From NCBI RefSeq assembly GCF_018215265.2, contig NZ_CP136562.1, positions 2,294,001-2,358,000 on the forward strand: a DNA stretch of 64,000 nt. The letters run 5' to 3'. The notes under the pieces were generated by a model. That model had not been told where the DNA came from, did not search any database, and was given only the letters and a program-made list of their open reading frames with translations. How positions within the stretch are numbered: the first letter of the stretch is position 1; the number at the start of each line of letters is the position of its first letter. Positions 33,754 to 42,489 of this stretch are shown here, piece after piece. The position numbers and the translations under genes were made by a program. Source of the DNA: Paenarthrobacter sp. GOM3. GTDB taxonomy: Bacteria; Actinomycetota; Actinomycetes; Actinomycetales; Micrococcaceae.

Positions 33754-34914
33754 ATGGTTTCCGAAGAAATCCTGCCCGACGCCCTGCTCGAGCGCCTGCG
33801 CGGCCGTGCTGCAGGGTATGACCGCGACAACAGCTTCTTCCACGAAGACCTGGAGGAGTTGGCCGACGCGGGGTACCTCAAGCTTTTCGTGCCGGAGGCC
33901 GACGGCGGTTTGGGGCTCGGTCTCGAAGCGGTAGCGGCTTTGCAGCAGCGTCTCGCCACGGCCGCCCCCGCTACGGCGCTGGCCGTCAACATGCACCTGG
34001 TGTGGACCGGCGTCGCGCGGGTGATGGCGACCAGGGGCGACGATTCGTTGGACTTCGTCCTGAAAGAGGCCGGCAAGGGGGAGATCTTTGCGTTCGGCAT
34101 TTCGGAGGCAGGCAACGACTCCATGCTTTTCGATTCGGGCACGGTAGCCGAATCCCTGCCCGATGGTGGTTACCGTTTTACGGGCCGGAAGATCTTCACC
34201 AGCCTTTCCCGTGGTTGGACACGCCTGGGGACGTTCGGTAAGGACGCCGCCGCCAGGGACGGGGCAGGGGAGCTGGTGTTCGGCTTCATCCGCCGCGACG
34301 AACCCGGGCACGAAACGCTGAGTGACTGGGACACTTTGGGAATGCGGGCCAGCGCCTCGAACACCACCCTGCTGCATGGTGCCGTGGTTCCTCCGGACCG
34401 GATCTTCCGCAAACTGCCGGTGGGCCCTAACCAGGACCTGCTGATTTTCGCCATCTTCGCCTGCTTTGAAACGCTTCTCGCCGCCGTCTACACGGGCGTG
34501 GCAGAGCGTGCGTTTTTCTTGGGCGTAGAGAACGTCAAACGCCGTGTTTCGGCTAAGAATGGCGGCCGCAGCCTCGCCCAGGACCCGGACATCCGTTGGA
34601 AGGTAGCCGATGCCGCTTTGGCGATGGATGGAATCCAACCACAAATTGCGATGGTTGCCCGGGACGTCGACGACCTCGTGGATCATGGCGCGCAATGGTT
34701 CCCCAAGCTTGTTGGGATCAAGTCCAGGGCGACGGAGAACGCACGCCACGTCGTGGACCTGGCAATCCGGGTAACGGGCGGTTCGAGCTATTTCAGGGGT
34801 TCTGAGATGGAACGGCTGTACCGGGATGTGCTGGCGGGCATCTTCCATCCTTCCAATGACGAATCCGCGCACAACACAGTGGCCAACGCATGGCTGGGGC
34901 CCTTGGAGAAGTAG
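33754..34914 (+). CDS. Acyl-CoA dehydrogenase family protein
   Basis: A 386-residue flavoprotein of the acyl-CoA dehydrogenase fold. FAD-binding features are FGISEAGNDS (in place of the usual TEP/SG), the FTGRKIFTS strand and WDTLGMRASASNTTLL. The C-terminal half resembles the type-2 C-terminal domain found in some monooxygenase-like members, and the end GIFHPSNDESAHNTVA lacks an obvious catalytic base at the usual place. So it may be an oxidase or monooxygenase component rather than a beta-oxidation enzyme. RBS aaggagg precedes the ATG. Confidence 0.87.
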   Translation: MVSEEILPDALLERLRGRAAGYDRDNSFFHEDLEELADAGYLKLFVPEADGGLGLGLEAVAALQQRLATAAPATALAVNMHLVWTGVARVMATRGDDSLDFVLKEAGKGEIFAFGISEAGNDSMLFDSGTVAESLPDGGYRFTGRKIFTSLSRGWTRLGTFGKDAAARDGAGELVFGFIRRDEPGHETLSDWDTLGMRASASNTTLLHGAVVPPDRIFRKLPVGPNQDLLIFAIFACFETLLAAVYTGVAERAFFLGVENVKRRVSAKNGGRSLAQDPDIRWKVADAALAMDGIQPQIAMVARDVDDLVDHGAQWFPKLVGIKSRATENARHVVDLAIRVTGGSSYFRGSEMERLYRDVLAGIFHPSNDESAHNTVANAWLGPLEK

Positions 34915-34933
34915 CTTCCCTGGGCGGTGGCGC

Positions 34934-35167
34934 CTAGACGGTCCGCTGCACGGAATACACTTTTCGCCGCAGCCAGAAACGGCGGCCACCGCCCAGGTAC
35001 AGGACGCTGCGTTCAAGTTCCCATTTGCCGTACTCCGAATGCTCGGCAAGCCGGCGACGGGCTTCAGGCAGCGAATCGTCAGGTCCCACCGTCAATACGA
35101 GGTACTCGTACTGGCGTGCGTAGTCTCGTTGGCGCTCCACGGAGCTGCCCGGAAATTGTTCTCTCAT
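34934..35167 (-). CDS. DUF5703-like small basic protein
   Basis: A 77-residue protein matching a small actinobacterial family of unknown function: YEYLVLTV, then LAEHSEYGKWELERSVLYLGG, ending in a basic strand (RRFWLRRKV). ATG at 35167 has ggagaggg directly upstream and gives the usual length; the frame extends further to 35236. It is divergent from the acidic small protein at 35207. Confidence 0.8.
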   Translation of the reverse strand: MREQFPGSSVERQRDYARQYEYLVLTVGPDDSLPEARRRLAEHSEYGKWELERSVLYLGGGRRFWLRRKVYSVQRTV

Positions 35168-35194
35168 CCCTCTCCATTTTCGTCTTTTTCCGGC

Positions 35195-35200
35195 TAACGT
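35195..35200 (+). promoter_or_regulatory. Candidate leaderless -10 box
   Basis: TAACGT ends 6 nt before the ATG at 35207 and no ribosome-binding site lies between. Confidence 0.45.
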
Positions 35201-35206
35201 GAAGTC

Positions 35207-35464
35207 ATGAGCATCGATCCGCGTGTCGCGCTTCAATCACTGACCGCCGCCTTGGAAGAGCACCTGGCCGCCGCATCCGCCCGGCGGGGCGAAGGGGACC
35301 CCAACGTCGAGGCCGCGTTCTTCGCGGTTGCCGACGCTTTCGAGGTCTATGAGGACGCACTCTACGAGGCTTTCTCCGAGGTCACTCCGCTCCAGGTCTT
35401 CGACGACGAGGATGAGGACGACGACGAGGCACTCGATGAAGACTTGGAAATAGTGGAGGACTAG
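35207..35464 (+). CDS. Small acidic protein, function unknown
   Basis: An 85-residue protein with a helical N-terminal part (ALTAALEEHLAAASARRG) and a C-terminus almost wholly of Asp and Glu (positions about 66-85). It has no Cys and no catalytic motif. Homologues in Arthrobacter are usually left as hypothetical or named primosomal protein without evidence. It has its own candidate promoter and terminator, so it is a single-gene unit. Confidence 0.78.
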   Translation: MSIDPRVALQSLTAALEEHLAAASARRGEGDPNVEAAFFAVADAFEVYEDALYEAFSEVTPLQVFDDEDEDDDEALDEDLEIVED

Positions 35465-35479
35465 GACTCTTCCCCTTAC

Positions 35480-35508
35480 ACCGGCCACTTTTGGGTGGCC
35501 GGTCTTTT
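35480..35508 (+). terminator. Intrinsic terminator after the acidic small protein
   Basis: A 9-bp stem (35480-35488 with 35495-35503) is followed by c and four T, 16 nt after the stop. Confidence 0.88.
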
Positions 35509-35540
35509 GTGCCCATTCTTCCTCGCGCCATGGCTGTTGA

Positions 35541-35563
35541 AGCCCGTGATTCCGGGCTTTTTT
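35541..35563 (+). terminator. Second, tandem terminator
   Basis: A 6-bp stem agcccg/cgggct with a 6-nt loop runs directly into six T, 33 nt after the first terminator. The tandem pair shields the exopolysaccharide operon from upstream transcription. Confidence 0.8.
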
Positions 35564-35734
35564 GCGCGCTGGCCAGTGGCCGGGACACGTAGTCCTGCCG
35601 GTGCCAGCTAGGTACTTGCACGTAGGGGCAATGGGTAACGCTGCGCAAACTTGAGTACCGACTACTGGTGCGCCCCCTGACGGCCGAGGCTTCACTGATA
35701 TGTAGGCAATGGCAGGTCTGCGAAGAAGGCTGAC
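35564..35734. other. Leader of the exopolysaccharide operon
   Basis: A gene-free 171-nt region upstream of the first exopolysaccharide gene. It contains ggtact (35611-35616) and agtacc (35654-35659) as distant inverted arms and ends with ribosome site aagaagg before the ATG. I find no convincing -35/-10 pair, but a promoter is expected here. Confidence 0.4.
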
Positions 35735-37414
35735 ATGGTGAAAGTTCCAGTCTTGCGTCTAGGCAAGGTAGCGGCACCCACGGGTCCGAACCATGCCACC
35801 GTGGGATCAGTCTTTCCAACGGAACCTGCCACTGCCGATGTCAATCCGCCGGCGTCTCCCTGGATTGACAAGTCCGTTGCTGCACAACGGACTGAAAAGG
35901 CGGGACTGGCGGCGCCGAGGCCGGATGTCACCCTGGACCTTGTGCCGCCAGTCACCCACCGGCGCTCCCGGGTTGCCGCACCGCCCAAGGACCGCCTGAC
36001 ATGGACGCACCGGCTGACCACCAGCCTCCGACTGGCTGACACCCTGTTGGTTGCGGCGGCCGTCGCCGTCGGGTTCCTGGTGGATACGGCGGGATGGCCG
36101 TTCACCGCCGATACCCCGGCGCAGGCAAACCACTTGGTGCTGGGCGGGATACTGGGCTTCGTTTGGCTGGCCGCACTGGAGGTCTACAGGACCCGGGATC
36201 CGAAAGTCCTGGGCGTGGGCCCCGAGGAATACAAGCGGGTCTTCTCAGCGAGCATCCGAGTCTTCGGTTTCCTTGCCATTGTGGCGGTAGTTTTCCGCCT
36301 TGAGGCTGTCAGTTCCTTCGTCCTGGTTTCCCTGCCGCTTGGCTTGATATCGCTGACAGGCAGCAGGTGGGGTTTCCGCCGCTGGCTGAGCCAGGAGAAA
36401 TCGCGGGGACGCTGCCTCTCGCGCGCGCTGGTTGTTGGGGAGCCCCAGGACGTCCGGTACGTGGTCAAGCAAATCAACAGGAAATCCGGGGCCGTTTACG
36501 ACATTGTGGGGGCCTGCCTTCCGGGCGCAAGGCGGGGAGCGGTCCTGGCAGTAGACCACCAGCGGGTCCCGGTCCTGTCATCCATGTACGGGATCGCACA
36601 CACCGTCCGGCAGACAGGCGCGAACGCAGTCATCGTGGCCGGCCCCGTTCCCGGTGGCAACCAATTCATCCAGGAACTCGGATGGCGGTTGGAGGAAAAC
36701 GCCGCGGAACTCGTCCTCGCCGCAACCCTGACCAACGTCGCCGGTCCACGCATCCACTGGCGGCCCGTCGAGGGACTTCCACTGATGCACGTCGACATCC
36801 CGCATTACTCCGGGGGCAAGCACACGCTCAAGCGCCTCATGGACATCGTCGTCTCAGCTGCCGCGTTGGTCGCCTTGGCGCCGGTGTTGCTGGGCCTGGC
36901 CGCCATAGTGCGGGCGGACAGTCCCGGCCCCATCCTTTTCCGGCAAGAGCGGATCGGCAAGCAGGGCACGACGTTCAGGATGCTGAAGTTCCGTTCCATG
37001 GTGGTCGACGCCGAATCCCAACTGGAAGCGCTGAACAGCCAGGACGAAGGCGCGGGAGTCCTGTTCAAGATCCGCGGGGATCCACGGATCACACGGTGTG
37101 GTCGGTGGATGCGCAAATACTCCCTCGACGAACTGCCGCAATTCTGGAATGTCCTGGTGGGCGATATGAGCCTCGTGGGGCCCCGTCCACCGCTGTCCCG
37201 CGAGGTCAGTGCTTACGAACAACACACGCACCGGCGCCTGCTGATCAAACCGGGCATCACCGGCCTGTGGCAAATCAACGGGCGCTCCGACCTTCCTTGG
37301 GATGAAGCGGTCCGGCTGGATCTCTACTACGTGGAGAACTGGTCCCTGGCCGGTGACCTGATGATCATGTGGCGAACCTTCCGGGCAATGACCCGGCCAT
37401 CGGGCGCCTATTAG
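35735..37414 (+). CDS. Polyprenyl glycosylphosphotransferase (initiating, WcaJ/CpsE type)
   Basis: A 559-residue membrane enzyme that starts repeat-unit assembly by moving a sugar-1-phosphate from a nucleotide sugar to undecaprenyl phosphate. The N-terminus is a long Pro-rich cytoplasmic leader (about 80 residues). Four membrane helices follow (about 92-210), then a Rossmann-like domain (ALVVGEPQDV). A fifth hydrophobic segment (about 370-392) opens the bacterial sugar transferase domain, with SPGPILFRQERIGKQG, LKFRSM, LDELPQFWNV, GPRPPL and KPGITGLWQINGRS. First gene of the operon. The sugar it uses is unknown. Confidence 0.94.
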   Translation: MVKVPVLRLGKVAAPTGPNHATVGSVFPTEPATADVNPPASPWIDKSVAAQRTEKAGLAAPRPDVTLDLVPPVTHRRSRVAAPPKDRLTWTHRLTTSLRLADTLLVAAAVAVGFLVDTAGWPFTADTPAQANHLVLGGILGFVWLAALEVYRTRDPKVLGVGPEEYKRVFSASIRVFGFLAIVAVVFRLEAVSSFVLVSLPLGLISLTGSRWGFRRWLSQEKSRGRCLSRALVVGEPQDVRYVVKQINRKSGAVYDIVGACLPGARRGAVLAVDHQRVPVLSSMYGIAHTVRQTGANAVIVAGPVPGGNQFIQELGWRLEENAAELVLAATLTNVAGPRIHWRPVEGLPLMHVDIPHYSGGKHTLKRLMDIVVSAAALVALAPVLLGLAAIVRADSPGPILFRQERIGKQGTTFRMLKFRSMVVDAESQLEALNSQDEGAGVLFKIRGDPRITRCGRWMRKYSLDELPQFWNVLVGDMSLVGPRPPLSREVSAYEQHTHRRLLIKPGITGLWQINGRSDLPWDEAVRLDLYYVENWSLAGDLMIMWRTFRAMTRPSGAY

Positions 37415-37471
37415 CGACGAACTGCAGTACCGACCAAGAACCGGGCTATCAGCACAGAAGTTGAGTGGGAA

Positions 37472-38581
37472 ATGAGCATACGAACTATTCCATCAGGACA
37501 ACTGAACGGCCAAGAGCTGCGGCCAAGGCTCCGCGTCGCGGTGGTGGGAGCAGGCTATTGGGGGCCGAACCTCGCCAGGAACCTCAAAGCGAGCCCCGAC
37601 TGGGACCTCGTTGCCATCTGTGACCTCGACGTCGAACGCGGACTGAAACTCGCCGGATCGGTGGGCGGGGTGGCCGTCGTCGAGTCCTTGGACGAACTGC
37701 TGGACACCTACAACCTGGACGCAATCGCCGTCGCCACACCGGCGCACACCCATCACGGTGTGGTGATGACGGCCCTGCGCGCAGGAAAGCACGTGCTCGT
37801 GGAAAAGCCGCTGGCGGACAGCCGTGCCAAGGGACTGGAAATGGTGGAAGAAGCCAACGCCCGCGGACTGGTCCTGATGGCCGACCACACCTACTGCTTC
37901 ACCCCGGCGGTCCTCAAGATCCAGGAACTGGTCTCCAGCGGAGTGCTGGGAGACATCCTGTACGTCGACTCAGTCCGGATCAACCTGGGACTCGTCCAAC
38001 CGGACGTCAATGTTTTCTGGGACCTGGCACCCCACGACCTCTCCATCCTCGACTTCGTGCTTCCCGGCGGGCTGCACCCCACGGAAATCTCGGCCCACGG
38101 CGCAGATCCACTCGGCACCGGCCGGGACTGCGTGGGACATCTGACCTTCGGCCTGCCCAACGACGCGATCGTGCACATCCACGTGAACTGGCTCAGCCCC
38201 ACCAAAATCCGCCAAATGATCATCGGAGGGTCAAAGCGAACCCTCGTGTGGGATGACCTGAACCCGCAGCAGCGGCTCAGCGTCTACGACCGCGGAGTCA
38301 GCCTTGAACAGCAACCCCGGTCAGCGGCCGACAAGAAGACATCAGCAATCTCCTACCGCCTGGGCGACACGTGGTCTCCGGCGCTGCAGGAACGAGAGCC
38401 GCTGGGACAAGTAGTGGCAGAGCTGGCAGCCTCCATCCGGAACCGCACCCGTCCGCGCACCAGCGGCGAATCCGGGCTCCGGGTGCTGTCCGTCCTGGAG
38501 GCCGTGACCCAGAGCCTGGGCACCGATGGACAGTCAACAGTGGTCGCCGGCAACGAGGTAAATCTCCAGGTTGCGCGGTGA
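37472..38581 (+). CDS. Gfo/Idh/MocA-family sugar dehydrogenase
   Basis: A 369-residue NAD(P)-dependent oxidoreductase. Rossmann motif VVGAGYWGPNLARN is at about residues 24-37; the Gfo/Idh hallmark EKPLA follows near 115 and the active-site segment DLAPHDLSILDF near 190. Relatives WlbA/WbpB oxidise the 3-hydroxyl of UDP-GlcNAcA before an aminotransferase acts. Here a DegT aminotransferase and a NeuD acetyltransferase follow at 39594-41419, so a 3-amino or 4-amino sugar pathway is likely. RBS gagtggg precedes the ATG; the stop overlaps the next GTG. Confidence 0.92.
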   Translation: MSIRTIPSGQLNGQELRPRLRVAVVGAGYWGPNLARNLKASPDWDLVAICDLDVERGLKLAGSVGGVAVVESLDELLDTYNLDAIAVATPAHTHHGVVMTALRAGKHVLVEKPLADSRAKGLEMVEEANARGLVLMADHTYCFTPAVLKIQELVSSGVLGDILYVDSVRINLGLVQPDVNVFWDLAPHDLSILDFVLPGGLHPTEISAHGADPLGTGRDCVGHLTFGLPNDAIVHIHVNWLSPTKIRQMIIGGSKRTLVWDDLNPQQRLSVYDRGVSLEQQPRSAADKKTSAISYRLGDTWSPALQEREPLGQVVAELAASIRNRTRPRTSGESGLRVLSVLEAVTQSLGTDGQSTVVAGNEVNLQVAR

Positions 38582-39597
38582 AAAAGCTGCTGGGTGCCAA
38601 CGTGCTGGTCACCGGGGGCGCCGGAACCATCGGATCCACGCTGGTGGATCAACTGCTCGACGCCGGTGCGGCACACGTGGACGTCCTGGACAACCTGGTC
38701 AGGGGCCGGCGGGCCAACCTGGACGGCGCCCTGGCCACCCAACGCGTCCAACTCGTCGAAGGCGACCTGCGGGACAGGGACCTCGTCCACGACCTCAGCC
38801 ACGGTAAGGATCTGGTGTTCCACCAGGCGGCCATCCGCATCACCCAATGCGCGGAAGAGCCCCGGCTCGCACTCGAAGTCCTGGTGGATGGCACGTTCAA
38901 TGTGTATGAAGCAGCCGTGGAACACAAGGTTGGCAAACTCATCTCGGCTTCCAGTGCCTCTGTTTACGGGATGGCCGAGCAATTCCCCACCAAGGAAAAC
39001 CACCACCACCACAACAACGACACCTTCTACGGTGCCGCAAAATCCTTCAACGAAGGAATGGCCAGGAGCTTCCGTGCCATGTCGGGCCTGGACTACGTCA
39101 TGCTGCGCTACTTCAACGTCTATGGGCCCCGCATGGACGTGCACGGGCTGTACACCGAGGTGCTGGTCCGCTGGATGGAACGGATCGTCGATGGCCAGCC
39201 GCCCATGATCTTCGGCAGCGGAGAACAAACCATGGACTTCGTCCACACCGCGGACGTGGCCAGGGCCAACGTCCTTGCAGCCCTCAGCGACGTGCGCGAA
39301 GGCGTCTACAACGTGGCCAGCGGCACCGAAACCAGCCTGGCCGAACTGGCCCAGACCCTGCTCACGGTCATGGGATCGTCACTGCACCTTGAACATGGCC
39401 CGGAACGCGCTGTAAACGGAGTCTCGCGGCGCCTGGCCGACGTCAGCGCAGCAAAGGATGACCTCGGCTTCGAAGCAGCGGTGGGCCTGGAAGACGGGCT
39501 GCGCTCACTGGTCTCCTGGTGGCGTCCCCTGAGGGAAGAGATTGCGGCGGCCAGGCTGGTGCACGGGCCCGGGGCCCCGGCAGTTGGTGCGCGATGA
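38578..39597 (+). CDS. NAD-dependent nucleotide-sugar epimerase/dehydratase
   Basis: A 339-residue extended SDR. It shows the cofactor motif TGGAGTIGS, Ser in SASSASVYG, YGAAK (Tyr about 151), and RYFNVYGPRM with TMDFVHTADVARA for nucleotide-sugar binding. It is similar to UDP-glucose/GlcNAc 4-epimerases. A natural four-His run lies at the active-site loop. The GTG at 38578 overlaps the stop of the upstream gene by 4 nt (GTGA). Its substrate is probably the nucleotide sugar of this operon's amino-sugar branch. Confidence 0.92.
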   Translation: MKKLLGANVLVTGGAGTIGSTLVDQLLDAGAAHVDVLDNLVRGRRANLDGALATQRVQLVEGDLRDRDLVHDLSHGKDLVFHQAAIRITQCAEEPRLALEVLVDGTFNVYEAAVEHKVGKLISASSASVYGMAEQFPTKENHHHHNNDTFYGAAKSFNEGMARSFRAMSGLDYVMLRYFNVYGPRMDVHGLYTEVLVRWMERIVDGQPPMIFGSGEQTMDFVHTADVARANVLAALSDVREGVYNVASGTETSLAELAQTLLTVMGSSLHLEHGPERAVNGVSRRLADVSAAKDDLGFEAAVGLEDGLRSLVSWWRPLREEIAAARLVHGPGAPAVGAR

Positions 39598-40760
39598 CCA
39601 TCTCCGGGACGCGTCCGGGCCGTATCGACGTCATGAAGCCGTGGCTGGGCGAAGAGGAAGCCCAAGCGGTGGCCGAAGTGATCGCTTCAGGTTGGGTTGC
39701 CCAAGGCCCCAAGGTCCGTCAGTTCGAAGAAGCGTTCGCAGCGGAACAGGAGTCCAATCATGCGGTGGCAACCTCCAGCTGCACCTCGGCCCTCCACTTG
39801 GCGCTCGCCGTCGCCGGCGTCGGCCCAGGGGACGATGTGGTGGTCCCTTCCTTCTCCTTCATTGCCACCGCCAACGCAGCCACGTATATGGGGGCACGTC
39901 CCGTCTTTGCCGACGTGGACATCCTGACGGGATGCCTGAGCGCCGAAACGGTCGAGCAGGCCCTCACACCCGCTACCAAGGCCGTCATCGCCGTGGACCA
40001 GGGCGGGGTTCCGGTCGATCTGAATCCCATCAGGTCGCTCTGCGACGGCCGCGGCATCATCGTGGTCGAAGACGCAGCCTGTGCCATTGGCTCCCGGTAC
40101 CGCGGCCGTCCGGCAGGAGCCGGTGCGGAGGTGGCGGCGTGGTCCTTCCACCCGCGCAAGATCCTCACCACCGGTGAAGGCGGAATGCTTTCCACTCCGC
40201 GCCAGGATTTCGCGGACAGGGCACGCCGCCTCCGGGAACACGCCATGAGCGTTTCAGCCGCCGACCGGCACGCCAGCATCCTCGCTCCCGCCGAAGAGTA
40301 CCTCGAAGTCGGCTACAACTACCGCATGACCGACCTTCAGGCCGCCGTCGGGCTCGTACAGCTGGGCCGCCTCCGTGAGGCTGTCGAACGGCGCCGTGAA
40401 CTGGCGGCCACGTACGCGAACGCGTTTGCCGGCGTCGAGGGCCTCCGGCTGGTCAGCGACCCGGAGTACGGCGCCAGCAACTTCCAATCCTGCTGGCTCG
40501 AAGTCGGCCCCGCGTTCCCCTTGGGGAGGGATGCTTTGATGACCCGCCTCGCCGAAGACGGCATCTCCGCGCGGCGCGGCATCATGGCAGCCCACCGCCA
40601 GCCCGCCTACGCCGGGAAGGACACAGGCGGCGCCGAACTTCCGGCCACGGAATGGCTGACCGATCACACCCTGATCCTCCCGGTGTACCACCAACTGGCA
40701 CTGCACGACCAAGTCCGGGTCATCGATTCCGTACTCCGCGCGGCAGGACAAGGACGATGA
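39594..40760 (+). CDS. DegT/DnrJ/EryC1/StrS sugar aminotransferase
   Basis: A 388-residue PLP-dependent enzyme that aminates a keto-nucleotide sugar using glutamate. The PLP Lys is in SFHPRKILTTGEGGML (about residue 189). Other family marks are SSCTSALHLAL, DAACAIGSRYRG and YNYRMTDLQAAVGLVQL. The ATG overlaps the epimerase stop (ATGA) and its stop overlaps the NeuD start likewise. Together with the dehydrogenase and acetyltransferase it should yield an acetamido sugar for the polymer. Confidence 0.95.
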   Translation: MTISGTRPGRIDVMKPWLGEEEAQAVAEVIASGWVAQGPKVRQFEEAFAAEQESNHAVATSSCTSALHLALAVAGVGPGDDVVVPSFSFIATANAATYMGARPVFADVDILTGCLSAETVEQALTPATKAVIAVDQGGVPVDLNPIRSLCDGRGIIVVEDAACAIGSRYRGRPAGAGAEVAAWSFHPRKILTTGEGGMLSTPRQDFADRARRLREHAMSVSAADRHASILAPAEEYLEVGYNYRMTDLQAAVGLVQLGRLREAVERRRELAATYANAFAGVEGLRLVSDPEYGASNFQSCWLEVGPAFPLGRDALMTRLAEDGISARRGIMAAHRQPAYAGKDTGGAELPATEWLTDHTLILPVYHQLALHDQVRVIDSVLRAAGQGR

Positions 40761-41419
40761 CCGAGCTACTCCTTATCGCCGCCAGCGGGCTCGCCCGCGA
40801 AGTCCTGGCGATGGTCCGCAGCAGCGGCCCGTTCGACGTCATCGGCATCCTCGACGACGACGAAGACAAGCTCGGGCGCGTGGTCGATGGAGCCCATGTG
40901 CTCGGTCCCATCAAGGACGCGCTCCTCTTCCCACACGCCTTGTTGTTGGTCTGCATCGGATCAGGGGCGGGCCGGGAGAGCGTTGTGATGCGGTTGCGCG
41001 CCCTCGGTCTCGCAGAGAACCGCTACGCCACCGCCATCGATCCCACAGTCAACGTCCCCGAAGGGTGCGTGATCGGCACCGGCAGCATCATCCTGGCCCA
41101 CGTCAGCATGACGGCCTCCGTCACCATCGGCAACCACGTTGTCGCCATGCCGGGGGTCACTTTCACCCACGACGACGTCATCGGCGATTTCGCGACCTTC
41201 GCTTCCGGGGTCTCACTGGGGGGAAACGTCAGCATTGGCCGGGCCGCCTACATAGGGATGAACGCCAGCGTCCGCGAGCGCCGTTCCATAGGCGCGAAAG
41301 CCACCATCGGGATGGGAGCGGCGGTCCTGAACGACGTACCCGATGACGAGACGTGGGCAGGTGTCCCGGCGCGGGTGATCAGGCGCGGCAACTCTCCGGC
41401 GCTGGAGGGGGCCCAATGA
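40757..41419 (+). CDS. NeuD/PglD-family sugar O/N-acyltransferase
   Basis: A 220-residue trimeric transferase. An N-terminal Rossmann-like part (LLLIAASGLAREVLAMV) binds the nucleotide sugar, and a left-handed beta-helix of hexapeptide repeats follows from about residue 93 (VPEGCVIGTGSIIL onward). A conserved active-site His lies in FTHDDVIGDF. In PglD this His activates the 4-amino group for acetylation from acetyl-CoA, so N-acetylation of the DegT product is the likely role. Coupled to both neighbours by 4-nt overlaps. Confidence 0.92.
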   Translation: MTELLLIAASGLAREVLAMVRSSGPFDVIGILDDDEDKLGRVVDGAHVLGPIKDALLFPHALLLVCIGSGAGRESVVMRLRALGLAENRYATAIDPTVNVPEGCVIGTGSIILAHVSMTASVTIGNHVVAMPGVTFTHDDVIGDFATFASGVSLGGNVSIGRAAYIGMNASVRERRSIGAKATIGMGAAVLNDVPDDETWAGVPARVIRRGNSPALEGAQ

Positions 41420-42489
41420 GGGTGATGCGTCCGGTCCCGGCCTCGGCCCCGCCCACTGTGAGTGTGGTGGTTCCCTGCTACAACTACGGCCACTACCTGC
41501 CCCAGGCCGTGGGGAGCGCACTGTCCCAGGAGGGCGTGGACGTTGAGGTCATTGTGGTGGACGATGCGTCAACGGACGGCAGCGCCGCGGTTGCCTGGCG
41601 GCTGGCTTCCTCGGATCCTCGCATCAGCGTGGTCCATCACGCCACCAACCAAGGGCATATCGCCACCTACAACGACGGTCTGGCCCGGGCCGGTGGCCGC
41701 TATGTGACCCTGCTGTCCGCCGACGACCTGCTGGCACCGGGCGCCCTGGCCCGGGCTGCTGCCCTGATGGAGGCCAACCCGCGGGTGGGCATGGTGTATG
41801 GCTTGCCGAAGGACTTCACGGATCAGCCACCTGCCGTGGCCCAGCACGAACGCAGTACATGGACGGTGTGGGATGGCAGGAGTTGGATCGCGTTGGCCTG
41901 CGCCCGTGGCAGGAATTTCATCCTGTCACCCGAGGTAGTGATGCGGACAGAGGCTGTCCTAAGCGTTGGGGCCTACAGTTCCACCCTGCCGCACTCCGGG
42001 GACCTGGAGTACTGGTTGCGGGCTGCTGCTTCCTGGGATGTGGGACGGATCAACGGGCCCGTCCAGGCTTTCTACCGTGTTCACGGGGCGAACATGCACC
42101 AAACACAGTTCGCTGCCGCCGCGGTGGACCTTCAGCACCGGCTGGATGCTTTCCGTGTCCTTGAGGACCCCCGGTTTCCGTGCTCTACGGACAAGCGGTT
42201 CAGGCAGTTGGAGCGGGCAAAGCGGGCCTTGAGCAAGGAAGCCATGCAGCTCGGTTCGAAGGAGACCGCCCGGGGCGGGTCGGTGGAAGCGGCCATTGAG
42301 CTGCGAAAGTTCATTGAGCGCCTCCAGGATGTTCCAGGCAACGTCCACCGGGCCAACCTCCTCCAAGCCCGGATCTCCCGCCTCTCTCAGGGCAGGGGAC
42401 CAGGCACGGGTCGGGTCGCTGCACAGTTCGTCCACACCCAGCTGGACAGGGTACGTTGGCGCTTCTGGGCCATGACGGGCATCTCATGA
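41416..42489 (+). CDS. Glycosyltransferase family 2
   Basis: A 357-residue cytoplasmic GT-A transferase adding a sugar to the lipid-linked repeat unit. It has VSVVVPCYNYGHYL, VDDASTDGS and the metal motif in LLSADDLL, and lacks membrane helices. The C-terminal 100 residues are helical and charged, with a basic end. Donor and acceptor unknown. The start overlaps the upstream stop by 4 nt. Confidence 0.92.
   Translation: MRVMRPVPASAPPTVSVVVPCYNYGHYLPQAVGSALSQEGVDVEVIVVDDASTDGSAAVAWRLASSDPRISVVHHATNQGHIATYNDGLARAGGRYVTLLSADDLLAPGALARAAALMEANPRVGMVYGLPKDFTDQPPAVAQHERSTWTVWDGRSWIALACARGRNFILSPEVVMRTEAVLSVGAYSSTLPHSGDLEYWLRAAASWDVGRINGPVQAFYRVHGANMHQTQFAAAAVDLQHRLDAFRVLEDPRFPCSTDKRFRQLERAKRALSKEAMQLGSKETARGGSVEAAIELRKFIERLQDVPGNVHRANLLQARISRLSQGRGPGTGRVAAQFVHTQLDRVRWRFWAMTGIS

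Noticed and set aside
32167..35049. A 960-codon open frame on the minus strand.
   Set aside because: It lies antisense to the M20 and acyl-CoA dehydrogenase genes, which have clear motifs and ribosome sites; long antisense frames are common in high-GC DNA. Its translation has no recognisable domain.
39001..39015. A His codon run (four His) in the epimerase as an engineered tag.
   Set aside because: It is internal, at the loop before the YGAAK motif where relatives also carry polar residues; nothing else suggests engineering.
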